Of a DNA stretch of 64,000 nt, positions 16,839 through 25,586 are shown in pieces. Source of the stretch: Candidatus Microthrix parvicella Bio17-1 (GTDB lineage Bacteria > Actinomycetota > Acidimicrobiia > Acidimicrobiales > Microtrichaceae); contig NZ_AMPG01000002.1 in the NCBI RefSeq assembly GCF_000299415.1, positions 682,001-746,000 of the forward strand, given 5' to 3'. The translations under genes and the position numbers were made by a program. The notes beneath the pieces were generated by a model that was not told the origin of the DNA, ran no database searches, and saw only the letters and a list, made by a program, of their open reading frames with translations. The stretch's first letter is position 1, and the number at the start of each line of letters is the position of its first letter.

Positions 16839-18032
16839 TCACCCGAGACGGTCGAGGGCGGAGGTCAGGTCTGCCACCAGGTCGGCGGCATCCTCGATAC
16901 CCACCGAGCAGCGCACCAACGAGGCCGGGACCTCCAACGGCGACCCGGCGGCTGACGCGTGCGTCATGCGACCCGGGTGTTCGATCAGGCTCTCGACGGC
17001 ACCCAGGGACTCGGCCAGCGTGAACAGCTCGGTGTGGGTGACCACCTCCAGCGCGGCCGCCTCACCGGCGACGCACTCGAAGCTCACCATGCCGCCAAAC
17101 CCCGACATTTGCCGAGCCGCAACGCCGTGGGTGGCATGCGCCTCCAACCCGGGGTACAGCACGCGTCCCACCCTGGGGTGAGCGCTCAGCGCCTCGGCAA
17201 CCGCTGCGGCGTTGGCACAGTGCCGCTCCATCCGAACCTCCAGCGTCTTCAGGCCTCGCAGCACCAGGTAGCAGTCGAAGGGCGACGGTACGGCGCCAAC
17301 GGCGTTCTGCAGATAGCGCAGCCGTTGGGCCAGTTCGTCGTCGGAGGTGGCGACGATGCCCCCGACCACGTCGGAGTGACCGCCGAGGTACTTGGTGGCC
17401 GAGTGCACCACCGCGTCGGCGCCCAGCTCGAGCGGGCGCTGCAGGGCGGGCGTGGCGAAGGTGTTGTCGACCACCAGCAGGGCATCGTGGCGGTGAGCCA
17501 CCTCGGCGATGGCCGTGATGTCCAGGCAGGTCAGCAGCGGGTTGGTGGGCGTTTCCAGCCACACCATCGTGGCGTCGTCGGGCCAATTGGCCTCCAGCTT
17601 GGCAGGATTGGTCAGGTCGAACGCGGTGTGGTCCCGGCCCTCGGCTCCGTGCACCGCGGAGATCAGCCGAAAGGTGCCGCCGTAGGCGTCGTCACCCAGC
17701 ACCACGCGTGACCCGGTGGGCACAAGCCGCAGTAGGGCGTCCTCGGCGGACAGGCCCGATGCGAACGCCACCGCATCGGTGCCGCCCTCCAGGTCGGCGA
17801 GGCAGGCCTCGTAGGCGGCACGGGTGGGGTTGCCGGTGCGCCCGTATTCGAACCCACCGGGGAGGTGGCCCACCTCGGGCTGGGCGAACGTGGTTGCCAG
17901 GCTGATCGGAGTCACGACGGCGCCGGTGACGGGGTCGGGCGGCTGTCCTGCGTGGATGGCCCGGGTGGCGAACCCGTGAGACGACGCCGCAGCACCGTTC
18001 GATGTGTCGTTGGGATCGCGGTTCTCAGTCAC
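16839..18032 (-). CDS. Cystathionine gamma-synthase / gamma-lyase
   Basis: PLP-dependent Cys/Met metabolism enzyme, 397 residues, normal for the family. Features: YGRTGNPTR near the N terminus, [12 protein letters not shown] phosphate-binding helix, VVDNTFATP with the Asp that binds the pyridine nitrogen, [16 protein letters not shown] with the Schiff-base Lys, and [19 protein letters not shown] near the C terminus. The GTG at 18032 overlaps the cystathionine beta-synthase stop and has AGGAGG 8 nt upstream. Paired with CBS it most likely works as the gamma-lyase of reverse transsulfuration, giving cysteine from cystathionine. Gamma-synthase and gamma-lyase cannot be separated by motifs alone. 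Confidence 0.9.
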   Translation of the reverse strand: MTENRDPNDTSNGAAASSHGFATRAIHAGQPPDPVTGAVVTPISLATTFAQPEVGHLPGGFEYGRTGNPTRAAYEACLADLEGGTDAVAFASGLSAEDALLRLVPTGSRVVLGDDAYGGTFRLISAVHGAEGRDHTAFDLTNPAKLEANWPDDATMVWLETPTNPLLTCLDITAIAEVAHRHDALLVVDNTFATPALQRPLELGADAVVHSATKYLGGHSDVVGGIVATSDDELAQRLRYLQNAVGAVPSPFDCYLVLRGLKTLEVRMERHCANAAAVAEALSAHPRVGRVLYPGLEAHATHGVAARQMSGFGGMVSFECVAGEAAALEVVTHTELFTLAESLGAVESLIEHPGRMTHASAAGSPLEVPASLVRCSVGIEDAADLVADLTSALDRLG

Positions 18033-19446
18033 CCTCAACTCCTCCTGAATTGTCTCCAAGTTCCAAGAACCCCAGCACATCGCTGCGGGTCAGCACACAA
18101 CACGGACGTCCGCCACCGAGCACCAGCAGCGCCGTGGCGGTGCGCAGCGCCTCGATCGCCAGGCCGACCTCCTGGCCGATGCCGATGGTGGGCAGGCGTG
18201 GGCCCAGCACCTCCTCCACCGGAAGGTCCAGCGTTGCCCGGTCGTCGGCGGCCGCCCGCATCAACACCAGCTCGTCGACCGCCCCCATCACCTCGGCCTC
18301 GGCAAACGGTGGCGTGTTCTTGCACACCGGCAACTGGCTCACACCGTTGGTGCGCATCAGGTCGATGGCGTGGCGAACGGTGTCGTCGGGGTTGACGTAC
18401 AGCAAGTCCTGCATGCCACCGGCCTGCTCCAACGCGTCCGCCAGGGTGCGACCGCCCGATGTGGTGAAACCGAAGTTCGCCATCCAGTCATCGTTGAACA
18501 CCTTCGACAGGTAGCCGCGGCCCGAATCGGGGTTGAGTACCACCACCACATCGTCGGGTCCGGCCGCCTTGGCAACCTTGATGGCTGCGGCCACCACCAT
18601 GCCGCCTGATCCCCCCACCAGGATGCCCTCGGTGCGGGCCACGCGGCGGGCCATCGAGAAGCTTTCGGCATCGGACACGGCGATGATGTCGTCGTAGAGG
18701 TTCTCCTGCCAGGCGTCAGGGAAGAAGTCCTCTCCCACGCCTTCCACCAGGTAGGGCCGACCGGAGCCACCGGAGTACACCGAACCCTCGGGATCGGCGG
18801 CGATGATCCGAACACCCGGGTCCTGTTCCTTCAGGTAGCGGGCGACGCCGGTCAGGGTGCCGCAGGTGCCTGCGCCTGCGATGAAGTGGGTGAGACGGCC
18901 ATCGGTCTGTTGCCACAACTCGGGCCCGGTGGTGGCCACGTGCGCTGCCGGGTTGGAGGGGTTGGCGTATTGGTTGGGTCGGTACGCGTTGGGGGTCTCG
19001 GACACGAGTCGCTCGGCGACCGAGTAATAGCTCTCCGGATCGTCCGGTGGGACCGCCACCGGGCACACGACCACCTCGGCACCGTAGGCCCGCAGCAGGT
19101 CCACCTTCTCCGGTGCCACCTTGTCGGTCATCACAAAGATGCACTGGTAGCCACGCTGCGCCGCCACGATCGCCAGCCCGACGCCGGTGTTGCCGCTGGT
19201 GGGCTCCACGATGGTGCCCCCGGGCAACAGATCGCCGGAGGCTTCAGCGTCGAGAATCATCTGCAAAGCGGGGCGATCCTTCGATGATCCGCCGGGATTG
19301 GTCGTCTCCATCTTCATCGCCAACGTGGCGGTGATGCCCTCCTCCTCCGACAGGCGCTTGAGGCGAACCAGCGGTGTGTTGCCGATCAACTCCAGCACCG
19401 AGGGCGCGATTCCCGTCGGCAGGTCGGTTGGCTCGCCTGTGGTCAT
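18025..19446 (-). CDS. cbs: Cystathionine beta-synthase
   Basis: PLP enzyme joining serine and homocysteine into cystathionine. The 473-residue product has an OASS-like catalytic domain with IGNTPLVRL, the PLP lysine in NPGGSSKDR, PTSGNTGVGLA, and GAGTCGTLTG for phosphate binding. Two C-terminal CBS domains follow (from about residue 340), seen as DDTVRHAIDLMRTNGVSQLPV and EEVLGPRLPTIGIGQEVGLAIEAL. This layout matches mycobacterial Cbs. The start at 19446 is chosen because the conserved domain begins soon after and GAGGGACC lies upstream; 19491 is also in frame. The first gene of a two-gene operon with the gamma-lyase homologue, which overlaps its stop. Confidence 0.94.
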   Translation of the reverse strand: MTTGEPTDLPTGIAPSVLELIGNTPLVRLKRLSEEEGITATLAMKMETTNPGGSSKDRPALQMILDAEASGDLLPGGTIVEPTSGNTGVGLAIVAAQRGYQCIFVMTDKVAPEKVDLLRAYGAEVVVCPVAVPPDDPESYYSVAERLVSETPNAYRPNQYANPSNPAAHVATTGPELWQQTDGRLTHFIAGAGTCGTLTGVARYLKEQDPGVRIIAADPEGSVYSGGSGRPYLVEGVGEDFFPDAWQENLYDDIIAVSDAESFSMARRVARTEGILVGGSGGMVVAAAIKVAKAAGPDDVVVVLNPDSGRGYLSKVFNDDWMANFGFTTSGGRTLADALEQAGGMQDLLYVNPDDTVRHAIDLMRTNGVSQLPVCKNTPPFAEAEVMGAVDELVLMRAAADDRATLDLPVEEVLGPRLPTIGIGQEVGLAIEALRTATALLVLGGGRPCCVLTRSDVLGFLELGDNSGGVEGD

Positions 19447-19545
19447 CTGAGGTCCCTCGCTCCGGCCGGTCCGTCGAGTGGCCGGCGTCAACGCCAGCCT
19501 GTCACCTTCGACCCGACGCTCCCACCCGAGCGTCCGCCCAGTTGA

Positions 19546-19833
19546 TCAGAAGCGCATGCTCACCATGATGATGCCGGCCATCAAGGCCGCCAGGCCGAGG
19601 AAGATCGCCAGGAGGGTGACCACGCCGACCAGCGACCGATCGATGTCCTTGCTCGAGGCTCCCGACACGTTCATCTTCGATCCCGCCACCTCGGTCTTGC
19701 CGTCGTCGGACGTACGGGTCACGCTGACCTTCTCAAACGCGTCGGAGGTCACTTCCCCCAGGGGACTGAAAGCCAAGAGAGCGGACACCGCCGCAATCAG
19801 CACGGCACCAACCAAGACACTCCGTCTGATCAT
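19546..19833 (-). CDS. Small two-helix membrane protein
   Basis: A 95-residue protein with an N-terminal hydrophobic helix (SVLVGAVLIAAVSALLAF), an extracytoplasmic middle of about 40 residues (with VTRTSDDGKTEVAG), and a C-terminal helix (VGVVTLLAIFLGLAALMAGI). The ATG at 19833 has GGAG about 10 nt upstream; GTG codons at 19836 and 19875 are alternatives. No family is recognised. It lies 99 nt upstream of cbs on the same strand and could be co-transcribed, but nothing links it to transsulfuration. Confidence 0.6.
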   Translation of the reverse strand: MIRRSVLVGAVLIAAVSALLAFSPLGEVTSDAFEKVSVTRTSDDGKTEVAGSKMNVSGASSKDIDRSLVGVVTLLAIFLGLAALMAGIIMVSMRF

Positions 19834-19999
19834 CACGGCAGCGACTCCAACCCCTCGAACGATGTACATCGTCACGCTACCTCACGGAAACGCTGTATGA
19901 AACGACGATTGGTCAGGCCGCACCCGACCCAAGTCGCAACGCCCACTCGCAGAGCCACCGACACGACGTCGCGGCGGCCGAGCTGGCTGCGTTCAACTC

Positions 20000-20005
20000 T
20001 AAGCT
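20000..20005 (+). promoter_or_regulatory. Leaderless-type -10 box (TAAGCT) before the Fur-family gene
   Basis: TAAGCT ends 6 nt before the ATG at 20012, with no ribosome binding site between. Confidence 0.5.
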
Positions 20006-20011
20006 GCCCAA

Positions 20012-20455
20012 ATGTCTCGTGACCGACTCGAGGAGTTACTGGACGACCTGCGTCGGCGCGGCGGGCGCGTGACGTCGGCGCGGCGGCTGGTACTGGCCCA
20101 GTTGGCCGACGATCCCAAGGCTCACATCAGTGCCGAAGAGCTCGCCGAGCGCCTCCAAGGCGACCACCCGGAACTCCACCTGGCCACCGTCTACCGAACG
20201 TTGCGAACCCTGAGCGACCTGGGACTGGTACAACACGTCCACCTGGGTCACGGCCCCGCCGTCTACCACCTGGCCGAACACCACCATGGCCATGTTCAGT
20301 GCAGCGAGTGCGGACGGGTGTTTGGGCTTGACCACGGGGTGGTCGACCGTCTCAGGAACGATCTGCTCATCGCTCATGGCTTCGAGATCGACGACCTGCA
20401 CTTCGCCCTCACCGGACGCTGCGAGGCCTGCCGGTCGGCCGGCGAGACCGGTTAG
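20012..20455 (+). CDS. Fur-family metal-responsive transcriptional regulator
   Basis: A 147-residue DNA-binding regulator. Residues 10-80 form the winged helix, with VTSARRLVLAQL and the recognition part HLATVYRTLRTLSDLGLV. The dimerisation domain holds a His cluster (HHHGHVQC) and two zinc-binding pairs, CSEC and CEAC near the C terminus. The family includes iron (Fur), zinc (Zur) and peroxide (PerR) sensors. The short acidic first helix and retained CxxC pairs do not settle which metal is sensed, and no metal transporter is adjacent. It converges on the frameshifted pentapeptide gene, whose last codon overlaps its stop. Confidence 0.88.
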   Translation: MSRDRLEELLDDLRRRGGRVTSARRLVLAQLADDPKAHISAEELAERLQGDHPELHLATVYRTLRTLSDLGLVQHVHLGHGPAVYHLAEHHHGHVQCSECGRVFGLDHGVVDRLRNDLLIAHGFEIDDLHFALTGRCEACRSAGETG

Positions 20456-20981
20456 ATCCTGGGAACCGATTCTCGCTGAGCGAGATAGTCCGCCAGGTTC
20501 ATGCCGGCGATATCCGGGTAGCTCACGATCACGCTCTCAGGAACTTCGAACCCCTCGGGCCTGAGGCGTTCGAGAGATCAGCGTGTCGAAGATTCGAGAA
20601 GTACAGTTGAGCATCATCCAGAACGATGCCTCGGAGGTTGGCAGCCACCAGCGTCCGCGACGGCAGGTAGATCCCCGCAAACCTCTGACCGCGCAGGTCA
20701 ATCCCGGTCAGCTCAAGCGTGGTAGAGATCTGCTGCATCAGGGCTGCCCGGGATTCCCGTTCCGAGGTCGCGGCGACCAGCATTGCCTCGACAACAACGA
20801 TCGCACCGCCGACGACCCCACCGCCGACCACTGCCAGCCCAAGCTCGCGTAGGACCGACCCCGAAGTACCGGCCAAGGTCATGGCAACGCCAACCGCGAG
20901 TAGCAGCGCAAGTATGGCCAAGGCCGAAGCTCGTGCCCGTCGCATCAGCGTTTCCGTGTCCGGCACCACGACCGAAACCAT
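20452..20981 (-). pseudogene. Pentapeptide-repeat membrane protein with an apparent frameshift
   Basis: The frame from the ATG at 20981 encodes about 150 residues: two hydrophobic segments (ALAILALLLAVGVAMTLAG and a Gly/Val-rich helix near 45-65) followed by pentapeptide repeats (GIDLRG, QRFAG, ANLRG, SNLRH, ADLSN). It stops at 20529 after an untypical tail. A different frame, open from about 20570 down to a TAA at 20452, reads as good coding sequence (RPEGFEVPESVIVSYPDIAG then MNLADYLAQRESVPRI). A single-base indel near 20555-20575 would join them into a product of about 175 residues. It may be a real pseudogene, a sequencing error or a programmed shift. Function unknown. Confidence 0.6.
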
Positions 20982-21071
20982 AATCCGGAGCCGTAACGAC
21001 TAGGTCGAGCGACGACGAGCGACACCAGCAGCTCGCTGCGCCGCGCCATGTAGTCGTGGTGGGTCCGGGCG

Positions 21072-22553
21072 TCAGCCCTTTCGGGCGTTGAGGAGTTGGG
21101 TGACGACCTTGCCGTCGGCCTGGCCCTTGGTGGCACGCATCACCTGACCGACGAAGAACCCGGTGACCTTGCCGTCGCCCTCGCAGAACCGCCCCCATTC
21201 GGTTGGATGGTCTTCGATCAGCGTGTCGACAAGGCCCTCCAGCTCCGAGGTGTCCATCGCCTCGAACCCGGCGGCCGCAGCGATGTCGGCGGGATCGCCG
21301 CCTTCGGCAACCAGCGAGGCCAGCACCGTCTTGGCCTGCGTGGCCGACAGCTTTCCGTCAACCTCCAGGTTGACCAGCTTGGCAAACGCAGCCGGGTCCA
21401 GCTCGGCCGAACGCTCGTCGGAAAGGTTGTGCTCGGCGTGGGTCAGCGCTCTGGCTGCGTTGGCACCGGCCTCGATCGCCGCGAGCACCAACGCGTCCAG
21501 ACTGCGGTCGACGACGATCGCGATCCCCTCCGGGGAGCCGGTCGGGCCTCCTGCCGAAGTGACGGCCTCGGCCAGGCGGACACGGCGGGCGGCGGGGAGG
21601 GCGGGCAGCGCGGCCCGAACCCGCTCGATCCACTCCTCGCCCGGGTCGCACGGCACCAGGTCGGGGTCGGCAAAATATCGATAATCGTCGGCCTCCTCCT
21701 TCACCCGGAGGGTGTGGGTGCGACCGTCGTTCTCGTTCCAGTGGCGGGTCTCCTGGCGCACCGTGCCACCGCCCTCGATCAGGTCCACCTGGCGGGCGGC
21801 CTCGTAATCGACCGCCCGGCCTAGCGAACGCAGCGAGTTGACGTTCTTGATCTCGCAGCGGGTACCAAGTGTCTCGGAGCCCTGGGGACGGACCGACACG
21901 TTGCAGTCCACCCGCATCGAGCCTTCCTCCATCTTGCCGTCCGAGGCTCCGACGGCCACCAGGATCGAGCGAAGCTCCGACACGTAGGCCCGAGCCTGGT
22001 CGGCGTCGCGGATATCGGGGCGGCTGACGATCTCCAGCAGGGGCACCCCGGCCCGGTTGTAGTCGATCAGCGAGGACGAGGCGCCCTGCAGGCGGCCGGT
22101 GTCGCCTGCGTGGGTGGACTTGCCGGTGTCCTCCTCCAAGTGCGCGCGTTCGATGCCGACGTGCTTGCCGCTGGGCAACTCCAACCAGCCGTCGATATCG
22201 ATCGGCAGATCGAACTGACTGATCTGATAATCCTTGGGCAGGTCGGGGTAAAAGTAGTTCTTACGTGCGAACACCGAGCGCTGCACGGTGCAGTTGAGCG
22301 CCAGACCCACCCGGATGGCCAGCTCCACCGCCTGCTCGTTGAGCACGGGCAGGCTGCCGGGCAGACCGAGTGTGAGCGGGTCGATGTTGGTGTTGGGCTC
22401 GGCGCCGAACAACTGCGGTGCGGAGCTGAACAGCTTGGTGGCCGTCGACAGCTCGGCGTGCACCTCGAGGCCGATGACGATCTCCCACTTGGCGAGATCG
22501 ACCGTGGTGCTCGTCGGCGCCGGAATGCTGAGGGCCGTCGCAGAGTCGTTCAT
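21072..22553 (-). CDS. gatB: Aspartyl/glutamyl-tRNA(Asn/Gln) amidotransferase subunit B
   Basis: Subunit B of the GatCAB amidotransferase, which binds misacylated Glu-tRNA(Gln)/Asp-tRNA(Asn) and phosphorylates the acyl group before transamidation. The 493-residue protein starts its conserved core with WEIVIGLEVHAEL, then LGLPGSLPVLNE, RKNYFYPDLPKDYQISQFD, and ends with the YqeY-like tail (TGFFVGQVMRATKGQADGK). The ATG at 22553 has GGAGGCAGG upstream and overlaps the gatA stop as ATGA. It is the last gene of gatC-gatA-gatB. Confidence 0.97.
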   Translation of the reverse strand: MNDSATALSIPAPTSTTVDLAKWEIVIGLEVHAELSTATKLFSSAPQLFGAEPNTNIDPLTLGLPGSLPVLNEQAVELAIRVGLALNCTVQRSVFARKNYFYPDLPKDYQISQFDLPIDIDGWLELPSGKHVGIERAHLEEDTGKSTHAGDTGRLQGASSSLIDYNRAGVPLLEIVSRPDIRDADQARAYVSELRSILVAVGASDGKMEEGSMRVDCNVSVRPQGSETLGTRCEIKNVNSLRSLGRAVDYEAARQVDLIEGGGTVRQETRHWNENDGRTHTLRVKEEADDYRYFADPDLVPCDPGEEWIERVRAALPALPAARRVRLAEAVTSAGGPTGSPEGIAIVVDRSLDALVLAAIEAGANAARALTHAEHNLSDERSAELDPAAFAKLVNLEVDGKLSATQAKTVLASLVAEGGDPADIAAAAGFEAMDTSELEGLVDTLIEDHPTEWGRFCEGDGKVTGFFVGQVMRATKGQADGKVVTQLLNARKG

Positions 22554-24016
22554 TGCCTGCCTCCGTTGTGCGAGTCGTTTGCCACGTCTTCCCGAGCGCT
22601 GTGTTCCAGCACCGCCGCGGCCCGGAACATCGTGGCCTCCCCCAGCGTCGGGCCCAGCAACTGCGCACCGATGGGCAACCCTGCGCCATCGGTGCCGAAT
22701 GGGATTGACGCAGCGGGGTGTCCGGCCAGGTTGGCGGGAATCGTGCAGATATCGCTCAGGTACATCGTGAGTGGGTCGTCGGTCTTCTCGCCAAGGCGCC
22801 AGGCCGGGGTCGGCGACGTGGGGCACAACAACAGATCGTGGTTCCCGTACACCGCGTCAAAGTCGGCCCGCAGCTTGGTGCGCACCTTCTGGGCGGTGGC
22901 GTAGAACGCGTCGTAATAGCCGGCCGACAGGGCGTAGGTGCCCAACATGATGCGCCGCTTCACCTCGTCGCCAAACCCCTGGGTGCGGGTGGCGGTCATC
23001 ATGTCCGTCACGTTGGCTGCCTCCACACGGTTGCCGTAGCGCACGCCGTCGTAACGCGACAGGTTGGAGGACGCTTCCGCGGTGGCAACCATGTAGTACG
23101 CCGAGAGGGAAGCCGAGATCGATGGGATCGACACCTCCTCCACGGTGGCGCCGGCCGCCGCCATCACCTCGGCGGCGGCGCGCACGCGGGCGGCGACCTC
23201 GGGGGCGATGCCCTCGCCCATCAACTCGGAGATGACGCCGATCCTCAGACCGTCCACGCCGTCATCCAGGTGAGCGCTCACGTCCGGGGCCGGCAGGTTG
23301 AGCGACGTGGAGTCGCCGGGGTCGTGCCCACCGATGACCTCCAGCAGCAGCGCCGCATCGGCGACGGTGGTGGCGAACGGGCCGATCTGGTCGAGTGACG
23401 AGCCGTAGGCCACCAACCCGAGACGGGACACGGTGCCGTAGGTCGACTTCACGCCGACCACGCCACACAACGAGGCGGGCTGACGGATCGAGCCGCCCGT
23501 GTCCGAGCCGAGCGCCAGCGGCACCATGCCCGAGGCCACCGCCGCCGCCGAGCCACCTGAGGACCCGCCGGGCACCCGCTCGGGGTCGTGGGGGTTACGG
23601 GTGGGTCCGAACGCCGAGTTCTCGGTGGAGGAGCCCATGGCGAACTCGTCCAGGTTGGTCTTGCCCACGCTGATCGCGCCGGCGGCGCGCAGGCGCTGAA
23701 CGACGGTGGCGTCGTAGGGCGGCACCCAACCGGCCAGGATGCGGCTGGCACAACTGGTGGCGACGCCACGGGTCACCAGGTTGTCCTTCAGCGCGATGGG
23801 CACGCCGGCGAGCGGGCCGGGATCCTCCCCGGCCGCCACCTGCGCATCGACCGACTCGGCAACGGCACGGGCTTCGTCAGCGGTAATCACCAAGAAGGCG
23901 TTGAGCCCCGGGTTGGCCGTGTCGATGGCGCCGAGGGACTCGTCGACCACCTCCAGCGCGGAGCGTTCGCCCGAGCGAACGGCGGCGGCGATTTCAATGG
24001 CGGTGCGGGCGCTCAT
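22550..24016 (-). CDS. gatA: Aspartyl/glutamyl-tRNA(Asn/Gln) amidotransferase subunit A
   Basis: Amidase-signature subunit of GatCAB that hydrolyses glutamine and delivers ammonia. The 488-residue protein carries the Ser-Ser-Lys machinery: Lys in GVPIALKDNL, and the Gly/Ser-rich GGSSGGSAAAVASG and GSDTGGSIRQPASLCG loops with the cis-Ser and nucleophile Ser. The length is typical. It overlaps gatC upstream and gatB downstream by four bases each, so the three subunits are made together. Confidence 0.97.
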   Translation of the reverse strand: MSARTAIEIAAAVRSGERSALEVVDESLGAIDTANPGLNAFLVITADEARAVAESVDAQVAAGEDPGPLAGVPIALKDNLVTRGVATSCASRILAGWVPPYDATVVQRLRAAGAISVGKTNLDEFAMGSSTENSAFGPTRNPHDPERVPGGSSGGSAAAVASGMVPLALGSDTGGSIRQPASLCGVVGVKSTYGTVSRLGLVAYGSSLDQIGPFATTVADAALLLEVIGGHDPGDSTSLNLPAPDVSAHLDDGVDGLRIGVISELMGEGIAPEVAARVRAAAEVMAAAGATVEEVSIPSISASLSAYYMVATAEASSNLSRYDGVRYGNRVEAANVTDMMTATRTQGFGDEVKRRIMLGTYALSAGYYDAFYATAQKVRTKLRADFDAVYGNHDLLLCPTSPTPAWRLGEKTDDPLTMYLSDICTIPANLAGHPAASIPFGTDGAGLPIGAQLLGPTLGEATMFRAAAVLEHSAREDVANDSHNGGRQ

Positions 24017-24330
24017 ACGCCGTCTCCCAGGATCGACGTGACCTTGAACTTGCCGGCCTCGGCCGCCGGGGCGGACGCCAGCACCTCGTCGCGGTCCAGG
24101 GTCTTCCCCGGCACGTCGGCCCGCAACACGTTCTCGAGTGCCAGCGGCGTGCCCAACGGCTCGATGCCGTCCAGGTCGATCATCGACAGGTCGGCTGCAT
24201 GATCGAGGATGTCGGCCAATTGCCCGGTGAAGGTTTCCAGTTCGGCCCGGGTCAGCTCGAGGCGGGCCAACGCGGCCACCTTCGCCACATCATCGGCGCT
24301 GATCGGGGGTGATCCGTCATTGGTGGTCAC
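24013..24330 (-). CDS. gatC: Aspartyl/glutamyl-tRNA(Asn/Gln) amidotransferase subunit C
   Basis: Small subunit that wraps around GatA and stabilises the GatAB complex. The 105-residue product has the family signature VAKVAALARLELT near residue 16, ETFTGQLADILDHAADL, and PLGTPLALENVLRADVPG. The GTG at 24330 is chosen because the family motif starts right after it and AAGGAG lies about 10 nt upstream; an open frame reaching 24495 has no conserved content. It is the first gene of the gatCAB operon and is preceded by a 362-bp gap that should hold the promoter. Confidence 0.95.
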   Translation of the reverse strand: MTTNDGSPPISADDVAKVAALARLELTRAELETFTGQLADILDHAADLSMIDLDGIEPLGTPLALENVLRADVPGKTLDRDEVLASAPAAEAGKFKVTSILGDGV

Positions 24331-24692
24331 AGGGCGGGGCTCCTTGTTGCGAATACCGCAACATCGGGTGGGGGGTGAGGGCGTGGGGCTTCTGCAGCGG
24401 CCGCCAAGCTGGAGGCGAGCGCCGACCGGCCTGCGATGGTACCGAGGGCCGAGGCCATGACGGGAATACCCGAGAAAACCACGATCGACCATCACCGAAA
24501 GGGGGACCGTCGTTCCATCGGCTCTCGAAGCCCCCGGCCGGCTCCTGGCGATCGGTCATTGGCGCCGAGCCACGCGAGGTTCCCCCCTATCGTGCGCCAG
24601 GGGATGCAAAACGGGGGAACTTCGGGAACCGGTCGCCCGGGCGGAAGCTGCGTGGCCGGCTGCGGGGTACTGGCCCTACGGAAGCTGGAGTG
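24331..24692. other. 362-bp intergenic region upstream of gatC
   Basis: No convincing coding frame is seen on either strand. The region lies between the end of the CitE-like gene and gatC, both on the minus strand, so it should contain the gatCAB promoter. It holds G-tracts and short inverted G/C runs (for example near 24615-24650), but I recognise no riboswitch, small RNA family or terminator. Confidence 0.5.
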
Positions 24693-25586
24693 CTACTCGC
24701 CCGCAGAAGTGGCGATGGCGTCGGCCATGGCGAGCACGCGCCGGGCGTTCTCAACGTGCAGGTTTTCGATCATTCGGCCGTTGACCGTGACCACGCCCTT
24801 GCCCTCACGCTGAGCCGCCTCAAACGCCGCGATGATCTCGCGGGACGACTCCACCTCGGCGTCGGCCGGAGCGAACACGGCATTGGCGGCATCGAGTTGC
24901 CCCGGGTGAATCAACGTCTTGCCGTCGAAGCCCATCTGGGCACCTTGGCGGCATTCGGCCTCGAAGCCCTCGGGGTCGCGCACGTCGTTGTACACACCGT
25001 CGAGAATGACCTTTCCGGCGGCCCGCGCACCCAGCAGGCACAGGCCCAACCCGGTCAGCAGTGGTTGGCGGCCGGGGACATGTGCAGCATGCAGTTCCTT
25101 GGCCAGGTCGTTGGTGCCCATCACCAGCACGGTGAGGCGCTCGGACGCGGCGGCGATGTTGGCGCAGTCGAGCATCGCCTGGGGCGTCTCGACCATGGCC
25201 CAGATCTTGGTGTGTTCGGGCGCCCCGCCCGCCTGGAGCCCGGCCTCGATGGCCGCCACATCGGCGGGCGAGTTCACCTTGGGCACCACGACGGCGGCGG
25301 GCCCGGCAGCCGCAGCGGCCGCCAGGTCGTCGGCGTGCCAGTCGGTGTCCAGCCCGTTCACCCGGATGGTCAGCTCGCGGTTGCCGTACTCGCCGGAGGT
25401 CAGGGCGGCCACGACGTTGTCACGGGCCTCGGCCTTGGCATCGGGCGCCACGGCATCCTCCAGGTCGAGGATCAGCGAGTCGGCGGACAGCCCCTTGGCC
25501 TTCTCGAGCGCACGCGTGTTGGCGCCGGGCATGTACAGCACCGAACGTCGGGGGCGCAGAGCTTCGGTGTTGGTTGCGCCGCTCAC
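24693..25586 (-). CDS. HpcH/HpaI aldolase / citrate lyase beta-like CoA-ester lyase
   Basis: A 297-residue TIM-barrel protein of the CitE family, which cleaves or forms (3S)-malyl-CoA, citramalyl-CoA or related esters, or hydrolyses malyl-CoA. Visible motifs are [11 protein letters not shown] near the N terminus, [12 protein letters not shown] with the Mg-binding region, VRVNGLDT-like [24 protein letters not shown] with the metal-ligand Glu, and [14 protein letters not shown]. The GTG at 25586 overlaps the stop of the upstream paralogue as GTGA. The paired genes suggest glyoxylate/acyl-CoA carbon metabolism, and one may be a thioesterase for the other's product. The substrate cannot be fixed from sequence. 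Confidence 0.85.
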   Translation of the reverse strand: MSGATNTEALRPRRSVLYMPGANTRALEKAKGLSADSLILDLEDAVAPDAKAEARDNVVAALTSGEYGNRELTIRVNGLDTDWHADDLAAAAAAGPAAVVVPKVNSPADVAAIEAGLQAGGAPEHTKIWAMVETPQAMLDCANIAAASERLTVLVMGTNDLAKELHAAHVPGRQPLLTGLGLCLLGARAAGKVILDGVYNDVRDPEGFEAECRQGAQMGFDGKTLIHPGQLDAANAVFAPADAEVESSREIIAAFEAAQREGKGVVTVNGRMIENLHVENARRVLAMADAIATSAGE

